From Oscillospiraceae bacterium (GTDB lineage: Bacteria; Bacillota; Clostridia; Oscillospirales; Oscillospiraceae): a stretch of 35,251 nucleotides of DNA. Below, piece by piece: positions 15,621 through 22,892 of this stretch. Within the stretch, counting starts at the first letter, position 1, and each line of letters begins with the position of its first letter. The stretch lies in the NCBI GenBank assembly GCA_902799075.1, contig CADBYZ010000010.1, positions 1-35,251 of the forward strand. Direction: 5' to 3'. The notes beneath the pieces are model-generated. The model did not search any database. It worked only from the letters and a program-made list of their open reading frames with translations, and was not told where the DNA came from. The translations under genes were made by a program, and so were the position numbers.

Positions 15621-16159
15621 GCGGGACTCTCCTTGCTGTAAAGACTGAGCTTGACCTTGCCGTAGCGGTACTCCTTGCGCTTATAATAAGGGGCCTGCAT
15701 CTCGGGCATTTCGGTCTCCCGTCGGGATTCGCATAATATTATACCACCTTCCGACAGGATGTCAATTGAATTGATCTTTTCGAGCACCGGTTTATAAAGC
15801 CCCGCGTCGTAGGGCGGATCGACGAAGATGAGGTCGAACTTCCCGCAGGCGCCGAGGTATGAAAGCGCGTCCTGCTGCAAAACCGGGGCGGAGAAGCCGC
15901 ATGCCCTGAGGTTTTCTTTGATGATCTTCACGGCGTCGCGGCTCCGGTCGATGAACACGACCTCCCTGGCCCCGCGGCTTAAACACTCGATGCCGAGCTG
16001 GCCCGTGCCCGCGAAGAGGTCCAGCACGCGCCGGCCCTCGATGTCGAATTGCAGGATGTTGAAAACCGCCTCCTTGACGTTGTCGGTGGTGGGGCGGATG
16101 TCCATGCCCTCGGGTGTTTTCAGTCTGCGTCCGCGGGCTGTTCCGGTGATGACTCGCAT
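15617..16159 (-). CDS. rsmD: 16S rRNA (guanine966-N2)-methyltransferase
   Basis: RsmD methylates G966 of 16S rRNA. The start MRVITGTARGRRLKTPEG is characteristic. Then come the AdoMet-binding VLDLFAGTGQLGIECLSRGA and the catalytic DPPY motif in LIFVDPPYDAG typical of N6/N2 amino-methyltransferases. It is 180 residues, full length. It begins inside the last 40 bases of uvrC in another frame and ends overlapping coaD, so the three genes are tightly linked. Confidence 0.96.
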   Translation of the reverse strand: MRVITGTARGRRLKTPEGMDIRPTTDNVKEAVFNILQFDIEGRRVLDLFAGTGQLGIECLSRGAREVVFIDRSRDAVKIIKENLRACGFSAPVLQQDALSYLGACGKFDLIFVDPPYDAGLYKPVLEKINSIDILSEGGIILCESRRETEMPEMQAPYYKRKEYRYGKVKLSLYSKESPA

Positions 16160-17982
16160 TTGTCTTCCTCCTGATGGAAGTAATCGTAAATCGCCTGGGC
16201 CGTATTGCGGGGCACTACCAGTTCCAGCTGGGGGATGCTCGCTTCACGGATGGCCTTGATGGATTTGAAGCTCTTGATGAGATCGCCCCGCCGCTTGGCC
16301 CCCACGCCGGGGATCTCGTCGAGGCGCGAGGCCAGCCCCTCGTTTCGAAGCGAGCGCTGGTACTCGATGGAAAAGCGGTGGGTCTCCTCCTGGATGTTGC
16401 CCACGAGGGAGAAGACCGCCTGGTTGCCCTTGATGCCGATTTCCCGCCCGTCCGAGCGGATGAGGGCGCGGGTGCGGTGGCGGTCGTCCTTGACCATACC
16501 GAAGACCGGGATCGTGAGGCCGAGGTCGGATAGCGCCTTTTCGGCGGTGGCGGCGTGGGTGTCGCCGCCGTCGATGAGCAGCAGGTCGGGAAGCTCGGTG
16601 AATTTCTCGTCCCCGTCCTTCGCCCTGGCAAAGCGGCGGTACACCACCTGGTACATGCTGGCGTAGTCGTCCGGGCCGTCGAGGTCACGGACGCGGAACT
16701 TCCGGTAGTCGCGCTTCAAGGGTTTGCCGTCCACATGGACGGTCATGCCCGCGACGATGCCCGTGGCGCCGAGGTTTGAGATGTCGAAGGCCTCGATGCG
16801 GCGCGGGAAATGCTCCAGCTCCAGCGCCTTCTGCAGCCACTCGAGCGTCTTGCTGCGGCGCTGCGCGAGCGTGGTGCGGCGCTGGATCTCCTCGCGGGCG
16901 TTGAGGGCGGCGCTTTCGATGAGGCGCATGCGCTCGCCGCGCTTCGGCGTCTCGATATAGATGCGCCTGCCGGAGGTCTGGCTCAACAGCTCCTCCAGAT
17001 CGGCGGCATCCTCGATCTCCACGGGCAGCAGGATGGACTTGGGCCAGCCGCCCCGGTGGGCGGTATAGTACTGGCGCACAAGGCCGGAGAGGGCCTCGCT
17101 GTCGTCCTCCAGGGGTTCGTCCATCATTTCAAGGTCCTTGCCGACGAGGTTGCCGTCCACGAAGTGCAAAACCGTAAAGCAGCTTTTGGCCCCGCGGATG
17201 AAGCCGATGGCGTCGGTGTCGGCAAAGGCCGTGGCGATGACGCGCTGCTTATTGGCAAGGCCCTCGATGGCGCGCAGGCGATCGCGCAGCTCGGCTGCCC
17301 GCTCGAAACGAAGCTCCTCCGCCGCCTGCTCCATCTGTTTGGTGAGATCTTCTATCAGCTCCCCGCTCTTGCCGTCGAGGATCAGGGCCGCCTGCATCAT
17401 GCGGCGGCGGTAGTCCTCCGCGTTGCTGTCCCGCAGGCACCAGCCCGCGCAGGAGCCCATGTGGTAGTTGAGGCAGGGCCGCTCCTTGCCGATATCCCGC
17501 GGAAATTTGCGGGAGCAGTCCGGCAGCAGCAGAGCCTTGGAGACGGTTGCGATGATATCCCTCGTCTGGCTCCTGCCGCCGAAGGGGCCGAAGTACTTGG
17601 CCCCGTCCTTCAAGGCGCGGCTCGCAATCGACATGGAGGGGTATTCCTCGCGCATGTCGAGCCTGATGAACGGGTAGCCCTTGTCGTCCTTGAGCAGGAT
17701 GTTGTAGTGGGGCTTGTGGCGCTTGATGAGGGAGTTTTCCAGCACCAGGGCCTCAAACTCGCTGCCCGCGACGATGACGTTGAAGTCGCGCACCTTGTCC
17801 ACCATGGCGGCGACCTTGGGCAGGTGGTCCCCGTGGAAATAGCTCGAGACGCGGTTTTTGAGCTTTTTGGCCTTGCCGACGTAGATGACCTCATTGTGTT
17901 CGTCGAGCATGATGTACACGCCCGGCAGCAGCGGCAGACGGTTTGCCTTGTCGGCTAAATTGTCAAGCACGGGATTGGACAT
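16120..17982 (-). CDS. uvrC: Excinuclease ABC subunit C
   Basis: UvrC makes both incisions around a lesion in nucleotide excision repair. Domains in order: GIY-YIG nuclease (PGVYIML at 20-26 and IYVGKAKKLK at 33-42); a cysteine cluster at 156, 170, 178 and 182 that matches the four-iron-four-sulfur site known in UvrC; a UVR motif at about 205-235 for UvrB contact; the RNase H-like endonuclease domain (FDISNLGATGIVAGMTV, LLIDGG); and a C-terminal helix-hairpin-helix (IPGVGAKRRGDLIKSF). The ATG is preceded by GAAGGGG. The last 12 or so codons overlap rsmD by 40 bases. uvrA and uvrB are not in the window. The ptsH terminator ends just 16 bases before this start, so the source of uvrC transcription is unclear. 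Confidence 0.98.
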   Translation of the reverse strand: MSNPVLDNLADKANRLPLLPGVYIMLDEHNEVIYVGKAKKLKNRVSSYFHGDHLPKVAAMVDKVRDFNVIVAGSEFEALVLENSLIKRHKPHYNILLKDDKGYPFIRLDMREEYPSMSIASRALKDGAKYFGPFGGRSQTRDIIATVSKALLLPDCSRKFPRDIGKERPCLNYHMGSCAGWCLRDSNAEDYRRRMMQAALILDGKSGELIEDLTKQMEQAAEELRFERAAELRDRLRAIEGLANKQRVIATAFADTDAIGFIRGAKSCFTVLHFVDGNLVGKDLEMMDEPLEDDSEALSGLVRQYYTAHRGGWPKSILLPVEIEDAADLEELLSQTSGRRIYIETPKRGERMRLIESAALNAREEIQRRTTLAQRRSKTLEWLQKALELEHFPRRIEAFDISNLGATGIVAGMTVHVDGKPLKRDYRKFRVRDLDGPDDYASMYQVVYRRFARAKDGDEKFTELPDLLLIDGGDTHAATAEKALSDLGLTIPVFGMVKDDRHRTRALIRSDGREIGIKGNQAVFSLVGNIQEETHRFSIEYQRSLRNEGLASRLDEIPGVGAKRRGDLIKSFKSIKAIREASIPQLELVVPRNTAQAIYDYFHQEEDKCESSPEQPADAD

Positions 17983-17997
17983 GACAGTACCCCTTCA

Positions 17998-18031
17998 CAA
18001 AAAAAGAGGCGTGTGTAAAACACACGCCTCT
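17998..18031 (-). terminator. Terminator of ptsH
   Basis: A 12-bp perfect stem, AGAGGCGTGTGT (18005-18016) with ACACACGCCTCT (18020-18031) and a 3-base loop, is followed on the minus strand by a run of T (18004-17999). It lies 13 bases after the ptsH stop. Confidence 0.93.
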
Positions 18032-18044
18032 GCGAAATGTACGA

Positions 18045-18308
18045 TTACTCGGAGAAGTCAGAGTCGATCAGAGCGGAAAGCGTCGCGATCGCTTCTTCCT
18101 CGTCGGAGCCGTCGGCAATGATCGTGATGGCGGTGCCCTTCACGATGCCGAGGGAAAGCACGCCCAGAAGGCTCTTGGCGTTGACACGTCTCTCTTCCTT
18201 TTCCACCCAGATGCTGCTTTTGAACTCATTGGCCTTCTGAATGAAGAAGGTTGCGGGTCTGGCATGAAGGCCGACCTGATTGTTAATGACTACTTCTTTG
18301 GTTATCAT
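18045..18308 (-). CDS. ptsH: Phosphocarrier protein HPr
   Basis: HPr carries phosphate from enzyme I to the sugar-specific enzymes of the PTS and, in Firmicutes, serves as a catabolite-repression signal. With ATG 18308 the protein has 87 residues and both hallmark sites fall at canonical numbers: His15 in GLHARPAT (PTS phosphorylation) and Ser46 in NAKSLLGV (HPr kinase site). GGGGTGG lies six bases upstream of this ATG; the upstream in-frame GTG at 18317 has no such signal. The His15 rules out Crh. No ptsI follows; the gene is on its own transcript, with a good promoter and a strong terminator. Confidence 0.96.
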   Translation of the reverse strand: MITKEVVINNQVGLHARPATFFIQKANEFKSSIWVEKEERRVNAKSLLGVLSLGIVKGTAITIIADGSDEEEAIATLSALIDSDFSE

Positions 18309-18368
18309 AGTCGCCACCCCTTAATCCTTAATGCTTAAATCCTTATCCCTACAGGAAACTGTATACCT

Positions 18369-18397
18369 ACTTTATCAAATTTTCGCACAATCGTCAA
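18369..18397 (-). promoter_or_regulatory. Sigma-A promoter of ptsH
   Basis: Minus-strand TTGACG (18397-18392), a 17-base spacer and TAAAGT (18374-18369). The leader of roughly 55 bases contains AAGGATT twice and other AAGG-like steps (18318-18350). The rest of the gap up to mutS2 (18398-18517) shows no clear terminator or gene. Confidence 0.8.
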
Positions 18398-18517
18398 CAG
18401 CTTTCGACTGTTTCGTTATTTTATACGAACGCATAAACAAATCATAGGAATCTTTCTGGCGCTTTTATCAACGAAAGCGGGTGTCGGGTGTCATTTCCTG
18501 TAAATCGGCATAGGGGA

Positions 18518-20893
18518 TCATTTCAGCTCCACGACGGTCACGCCGCTCTCGCCCTCGCCGTAGCGGCCGAGGCGGAAGGACTTGACAAACTTGTTCTTTT
18601 TGAGCATCTGCTGGATGGCCGTGCGCAGGGCGCCGGTGCCCTTGCCGTGGATGATGGTGACGGTCTTGAGCTTTGCCATGACGGCGGCGTCGAGGTAGCG
18701 CTCGGCGGCAAGCACCGCCTCCACGGCCTCCATGCCTCTGAGATCGACCTCGGGCTTGATGGAGAGGCTTCGCAGCTCTCCCCCGCCGCCCTTGGGCGCG
18801 GACTTCTGTTTGGGCGCCTGCTCATTCTCCAAAAGCAGGACCTCGTCCTCCTTCGCCGTCACATTCATGATGCCCGCGCGGAGACTCAGCGTGCCGTCGG
18901 GGGACTTGTCGATAACGGTGGCCTTCATGCCCATGGACTTGATCTGTACGGTATCGCCGGGCCTGACGGGTCTGGCGGAGACCTGATTGCCCGCCTCGGG
19001 ATTGAGTTCCTTCTGCAGGGCCTCCTGCGAGAGGTTGAGCTGACGGCGGAGCTGGGCGCGGGCCTCGTTGACACGGCTTGCGTCCTCGTCCTGATCGGCC
19101 ATCCTGCGCATCTCGTCCAGCTCCCGGAAAACCTCCTCGGCGGTGGCGCGGGCGTCGGCAAGGATGCGCTCGGCCTCGCGGCGGGATTTGGTGTCCGCTT
19201 TGTCAAGCCGCACCTCGAGCTCGGCCTTCATGAAGGCGGCCTTCTTCGCGTTCTCCTGGGCCTCGCGCAGCTTCTTTGCCGCCTCCTCGCGGTCCTTTTC
19301 CAGCAGCAGGCGCGTCTGCTCCAGCTTCTCGATGGTCAGCTCAAAGGACTGGCTCTCGGAGCTGACGCGGCCCTTGGCATCCTTGATGATCTCGTCGGAC
19401 AGCCCCAGGCGCTTGGAGATGGCGAAGGCGTTGGACTTGCCGGGGATGCCCACCAGCAGGCGGTAGGTGGGGCGCAGGGTGTCCACGTCGAATTCGCAGG
19501 AGGCGTTCTGCACCCCGGGCTCGTTGGTGGCGTAGACCTTGAGCTCGGCATAGTGGGTGGTGGCGGCAATGATCGCGCCGCATTTTCGCACATGCTCGAT
19601 GACGGCGATGGCGAGGGCCGCGCCCTCGGTGGGGTCGGTGCCCGCGCCCAGCTCGTCAAAGAGGACGAGGGAGCGGTCGTCGCACTCGTCGATGATGCTC
19701 ACGATGTTGCTCATGTGGGCCGAGAAAGTGGAAAGGCTCTGCTCGATGCTCTGCTCGTCGCCGATGTCGGCGAGGATGTGGGTGAAGACCGGCAGGCTGC
19801 TCCCGTCGGCGGCGGGGATGTGCAGGCCGCACTGGTGCATCGCGGCAAGCAGGCCGATGGTTTTAATAGAGACGGTCTTGCCGCCGGTATTGGGGCCCGT
19901 GATGACGAGGGTGTCGAAGTTTTCGCCCAGCTCCACGTCGATGGGCACGGCCTTGGCCTGGTCGAGCAGCGGGTGGCGCGCCTTGCGCAGGACGATCCCG
20001 CGGCCCTCCATGGCGGCCTCCTCGCAGTTTAATTTATAGGACAGCTTGGCCTTGGCGAAAATCAGATCGAGCTGTACCAGGATCTCATAGTCGGCGTTGA
20101 TGCCGTCGCGGTGCTCGGCGCAGTCGGCGGAGAGCTCGGCGAGGATGCGGTCGATCTCCGCCCGCTCCTTGGCGGCAAGCTCACGAAGCTCGTTGTTTGC
20201 CTTGACGGCGGCCATGGGCTCGACAAAGATGGTGGCCCCGGAGGCGGAGATATCATGCACGAGGCCGTTGATGGCCCCCTTGTGCTCGGCCTTCACCGGC
20301 ACCACGTAGCGGTCGGAGCGCTGGGTGATGATGGGCTCCTGCAAAACCTTTGCATAGCTCGGTGAGGAGATGATCTTCTGCAGCGCGTCCCTGGCCCGCG
20401 CCGCCGCCGCGCGCATCTGACGGCGGATGTTGGCAAGGTCTGATGATGCCGCGTCCGCGATCTCGTCCTCGCCGGTGATGGAGCTTGTGATTTTCTCCTC
20501 GAGGAAGCGGTTTGCGTGCAGGGCGTAGAACAGGTAGTCAATGGGCGTCTTGCCCACGGTGTCGTCCGAGAGGTAGCCCCGCACCAGGCGCGCGCACTGG
20601 AGCACATGGGCGATGTCCAAAAGCTCCCGCGTGTTGAGCGCGCCGCCGAGGTCCGCCCTTGCAAGCGACGAGCGCACGTCCTTCACGCCGTAAAACGACG
20701 GGCTGCCGCGCACGACCATCATGGACTTGGCGGCGGTGGTCTCGGCGATACGATGGCGCACCTCGCCCTCCTCGACGGAAGGTGTGAGCTTCAAGGCCAG
20801 CTCCTTTGCGGGCTCGCTCACCGCCTCGGCGGCCAGCATATTGAGCACGGCCGGCAGCTCCAGGGTGTTGAGAGATTTTTCAAAAAAACTCAT
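18518..20893 (-). CDS. mutS2: MutS2 family ATPase/endonuclease (RqcU-like)
   Basis: MutS2 proteins suppress recombination in some bacteria, and in Firmicutes sense collided ribosomes and split them for quality control. The protein is 791 residues: MutS-like core and clamp, P-loop GPNTGGKT at 333-340, Walker B in LVLFDELGAGTDP, a long coiled-coil arm at about 505-640, a KOW-like segment (RPGDTVQIKSMGMKATV), and a C-terminal Smr nuclease domain with VDLRGMEAVEA and IIHGKGTGALR. The absence of the mismatch-recognition domain separates it from MutS. The ATG overlaps the recO stop as ATGA. It is the last gene of the yqfC-to-mutS2 run. Upstream neighbours ybeY and era also act on ribosomes, which suits the ribosome-rescue role (inference). 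Confidence 0.97.
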   Translation of the reverse strand: MSFFEKSLNTLELPAVLNMLAAEAVSEPAKELALKLTPSVEEGEVRHRIAETTAAKSMMVVRGSPSFYGVKDVRSSLARADLGGALNTRELLDIAHVLQCARLVRGYLSDDTVGKTPIDYLFYALHANRFLEEKITSSITGEDEIADAASSDLANIRRQMRAAAARARDALQKIISSPSYAKVLQEPIITQRSDRYVVPVKAEHKGAINGLVHDISASGATIFVEPMAAVKANNELRELAAKERAEIDRILAELSADCAEHRDGINADYEILVQLDLIFAKAKLSYKLNCEEAAMEGRGIVLRKARHPLLDQAKAVPIDVELGENFDTLVITGPNTGGKTVSIKTIGLLAAMHQCGLHIPAADGSSLPVFTHILADIGDEQSIEQSLSTFSAHMSNIVSIIDECDDRSLVLFDELGAGTDPTEGAALAIAVIEHVRKCGAIIAATTHYAELKVYATNEPGVQNASCEFDVDTLRPTYRLLVGIPGKSNAFAISKRLGLSDEIIKDAKGRVSSESQSFELTIEKLEQTRLLLEKDREEAAKKLREAQENAKKAAFMKAELEVRLDKADTKSRREAERILADARATAEEVFRELDEMRRMADQDEDASRVNEARAQLRRQLNLSQEALQKELNPEAGNQVSARPVRPGDTVQIKSMGMKATVIDKSPDGTLSLRAGIMNVTAKEDEVLLLENEQAPKQKSAPKGGGGELRSLSIKPEVDLRGMEAVEAVLAAERYLDAAVMAKLKTVTIIHGKGTGALRTAIQQMLKKNKFVKSFRLGRYGEGESGVTVVELK

Positions 20894-21651
20894 AGTTTTT
20901 TCCCCATATGTGTATAGTTTCTGAGATTCTTCCAGTAATCCAGCGTGGAAAACCCGCGCTCCGTGCGGCGCAGTAAATAGCGCTCGCTGGCGTCGGAAAG
21001 GCGCAGAAGGTCAGCGTCCGGCAGCTTGAAGGACAGAAGCTGCTTTGCGGGCGCTTCGCTCAAAAACCGCATGGCGGCAAGTCCGGCGGGCCCGAGCTCC
21101 GCCTTCTCCCCCATGCCGGGGCAGCCGCGGCAGCAGGCGCAGCCGTGGTCCAGGCTCAGGGCGGGGGCTTCCGGCTCCCTGCCGCAAACGGGACAGGCCC
21201 CGAGCTCCGGCGCGTAGCCCGCAAGGCACATGAGCCGCGTTTCAAAGGCGGCCTTGATCTTCTCCTGCGGGTGCAGATCACGGCTCAGGGCGTAGAGACA
21301 GTTGAGGCCGAGCTGCAAAAGGGCGGGCTCCGGCTGGTCCTCCACGCTCAAAGCCTCCATGCACTCGGCAAAATAGGCTGCCAGCGCGAGCTTTTCCATG
21401 TCGCCGCGCAGGCCCTCGAAGCCCTCCTTCACCGTGGCCTCGTTCACCGTATACTTGCCCCGATTCCCAAAGAGGGTCATTTCCGAATATGTGAGCTGCT
21501 GAGTGGCGGCGGCGGTGCGGCTGCTCTTTCTGAGCGCGCCGCGCGCCTTGACGGTGAGCTTTCCGTCCGTGTCGGTCAGCAGCGTCAGGATGCGGTCCGC
21601 CTCCTTGTAACGCACCTCGCGCAGCACCAGCGCGTTTAGGGTTTTGAACAT
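20890..21651 (-). CDS. recO: DNA repair protein RecO
   Basis: RecO helps load RecA onto SSB-coated single-stranded DNA with RecR. The N-terminal OB fold is visible (LNALVLREVRYKEADRILTL, then KLTVKARGALR), followed by a helical domain and a zinc-finger-like cysteine group (Cys153, 156, 171, 174 and 177). The length of 253 is typical. The ATG 21651 fits the family start. The nearest Shine-Dalgarno-like sequence, GGAGGGAG, is 11-13 bases upstream and is the end of a palindromic repeat, so initiation may depend on repeat DNA. It overlaps mutS2 by four bases. Confidence 0.95.
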   Translation of the reverse strand: MFKTLNALVLREVRYKEADRILTLLTDTDGKLTVKARGALRKSSRTAAATQQLTYSEMTLFGNRGKYTVNEATVKEGFEGLRGDMEKLALAAYFAECMEALSVEDQPEPALLQLGLNCLYALSRDLHPQEKIKAAFETRLMCLAGYAPELGACPVCGREPEAPALSLDHGCACCRGCPGMGEKAELGPAGLAAMRFLSEAPAKQLLSFKLPDADLLRLSDASERYLLRRTERGFSTLDYWKNLRNYTHMGKKL

Positions 21652-21660
21652 CTATGTATC

Positions 21661-21717
21661 GACTCCCTCCGCCCCAGTGCTGCGGCACTGGGGCACCTCC
21701 CTCAAAGAGGGAGGCAA
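21661..21717 (-). repeat. Two-hairpin palindromic repeat, copy A
   Basis: Read on the minus strand: CCTCCCTC-TTT-GAGGGAGG, then TG, then a 10-bp hairpin GCCCCAGTGC/GCACTGGGGC, then GGAGGGAGT. The ends match copy D (33924-33984), while the second hairpin is different in sequence but still self-complementary. It lies head-to-head with copy B between yqzL and recO. Confidence 0.85.
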
Positions 21718-21864
21718 TCAGGCTCCCTCCATGAGGGAGCTGTCGCCGCCGTCTGCGGCGGTGACTGAGGGGGTCCGCTCCCCCGCGTCTATCGCCTTGT
21801 ACAGCAGATAGTACACGACATCACCGGTCTCGGCGAAGGCTCTCCAGATCGCTTCTTTGCTCAC
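21718..21864 (-). CDS. yqzL: YqzL-like small protein
   Basis: A 48-codon gene, starting GTG 21864 and ending TGA 21718. The product begins VSKEAIWRAFAETGDVVYYL and continues LYKAIDAGERTPS. The pattern of Trp, a TG turn and YLLYK resembles the YqzL family as I recall it, and the position between era and recO is exactly where yqzL lies in Bacillus. The function of the family is unknown. GAGGTGG lies five bases upstream of the GTG. The start codon and Shine-Dalgarno sit in a 9-bp hairpin. The last 18 or so codons (from TPSVTAADGG on) are encoded by palindromic repeat copy B, and the stop codon lies at the A/B junction, so the native C-terminus was probably replaced or extended by the repeat. A BLAST or Pfam YqzL match would settle the family. 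Confidence 0.72.
   Translation of the reverse strand: MSKEAIWRAFAETGDVVYYLLYKAIDAGERTPSVTAADGGDSSLMEGA
21721..21776 (+). repeat. Two-hairpin palindromic repeat, copy B
   Basis: CTCCCTC-CAT-GAGGGAG, then CTGT, then CGCCGCC-GTCT-GCGGCGG, then TGACTGAGGGGG. Same architecture as copy C (22832-22892) but a different inner stem. Read on the minus strand it forms the end of the yqzL reading frame. Confidence 0.85.
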
Positions 21865-21892
21865 GCATACCACCTCGGTTTTAGTATGCGTG
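21862..21892 (-). promoter_or_regulatory. Hairpin enclosing the yqzL start
   Basis: CACGCATAC (21862-21870) and GTATGCGTG (21884-21892) are perfect inverted repeats with a 13-base loop. On the minus-strand RNA the loop carries GAGGTG (Shine-Dalgarno) and the 3' arm ends in the GTG start codon, so folding would restrict initiation. Confidence 0.65.
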
Positions 21893-21919
21893 GAAGCTCA
21901 GAAGAAACACTGGTAATTA

Positions 21920-22807
21920 TTACTGTTCGGTAAAGCCGAAGTTGCGAAGGCTCGCCATGGAGTCGCGCCAGTTTTCCTTGACCTTGACCCAGGTCTGGAG
22001 ATTGACCTTGGTGCCCATGAAGGCCTCGATATCAAGCCGCGCAAGCTCGCCGATCTTCTTGAGCATGGCGCCCTTTTTGCCGATGATGATGCCCTTGTGG
22101 CTGTCCTTCTCGCAGAAGATCGTGACTTCAAGGTCAATGATGCCGTTATCGCGCTCGGAGAACTTTGTGACCTCCACAGCGGTGCCGTGGGGGATTTCCT
22201 TATCGAGGCATTTCAACAGTTTTTCACGCACAAGCTCGGCGCAGATCTGGCGCTCGGGCTGGTCGGTGATCATGTCGTCCGGAAACAGGTGCGGGCCCTC
22301 GATCGCGTACTTTTCAAGTTCATTCAAAAGCTCGTCCAGCCCGTCGCCGGTTTTGGCGGAGATGGGCAGGATGGCGTCAAAGTCACAGGCCGCGCTGTAG
22401 ACGGCCATGACCTCGAGAAGACGCGCCTTGTCCACGGTGTCGATCTTGTTGATGAGCAGGATCGCGGGCGCGCCCGATTGTTTGATGCGCTCGATCAGCG
22501 CCTCTTCCTGGGGGCCGAGGGACGCCACCGGCTCCACCATCAAAAGCACGCAGTCCACGTCCGAGACGCTCTCGCGCACGACGTTGACCATGTAGTCGCC
22601 GAGGCGGGTCTTGGGCTTGTGAAAGCCCGGGGTATCGAGCAGGACAAACTGCGTATCCCCGTGGTTGACGATCGCGGTGATGCGGTTACGGGTGGTCTGG
22701 GGCTTGGGCGAGACGATGGCGACCTTCTCCCCGACCAGGGCGTTTGTAAGCGTGGACTTGCCCGCGTTGGGCCGTCCGCATATGGTAATCATGGCTGATT
22801 TTGTCAT
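21920..22807 (-). CDS. era: GTPase Era
   Basis: Era is an essential GTPase that binds the 3' end of 16S rRNA in 30S subunit assembly. G1 GRPNAGKST (11-19), G2 region TTRNRI, G3 DTPG (58-61), G4 NKID (120-123) and a C-terminal KH RNA-binding domain with IIIGKKGAMLKKIG are all present. Start ATG 22807 (295 residues, normal) has GGAG seven bases upstream; the frame stays open to 22858, but that extension is encoded by palindromic repeat copy C and has no family match. It follows ybeY, a common pairing. The repeat sits between the two genes without an obvious T-run, so cotranscription is likely. Confidence 0.98.
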   Translation of the reverse strand: MTKSAMITICGRPNAGKSTLTNALVGEKVAIVSPKPQTTRNRITAIVNHGDTQFVLLDTPGFHKPKTRLGDYMVNVVRESVSDVDCVLLMVEPVASLGPQEEALIERIKQSGAPAILLINKIDTVDKARLLEVMAVYSAACDFDAILPISAKTGDGLDELLNELEKYAIEGPHLFPDDMITDQPERQICAELVREKLLKCLDKEIPHGTAVEVTKFSERDNGIIDLEVTIFCEKDSHKGIIIGKKGAMLKKIGELARLDIEAFMGTKVNLQTWVKVKENWRDSMASLRNFGFTEQ

Positions 22808-22831
22808 ATTGAATCTCCTATATACATGTTT

Positions 22832-22892
22832 GGCTTCCCCTTTGGGGGGAGCTGGCACAGCGGTTTACCGCTTTGACTGAGGGAGGCAATCA
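22832..22892 (+). repeat. Two-hairpin palindromic repeat, copy C
   Basis: GGCTTCCCC-TTT-GGGGGGAG, then CTGGCAC, then AGCGG-TTTA-CCGCT, then TGACTGAGGGAGGCAATCA. The final GAGGGAGGCAATCA is identical to 21707-21720 of copy A. Its TCA is the stop codon (TGA) of ybeY on the minus strand. It fills most of the ybeY-era gap. Confidence 0.85.

Noticed and set aside
18318..18350. Possible riboswitch or tandem-repeat regulator in the ptsH leader
   Set aside because: Only short AAGGATT-like repeats in a leader of about 55 bases; too short and unstructured for a known riboswitch class.
18440..18480. Terminator of mutS2
   Set aside because: Only a weak CGCTTT/AAAGCG pairing without a T-run; I cannot support a terminator here.
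22808..22858. Longer N-terminus for Era
   Set aside because: The extra 17 codons are repeat copy C. The family start and GGAG both support ATG 22807.
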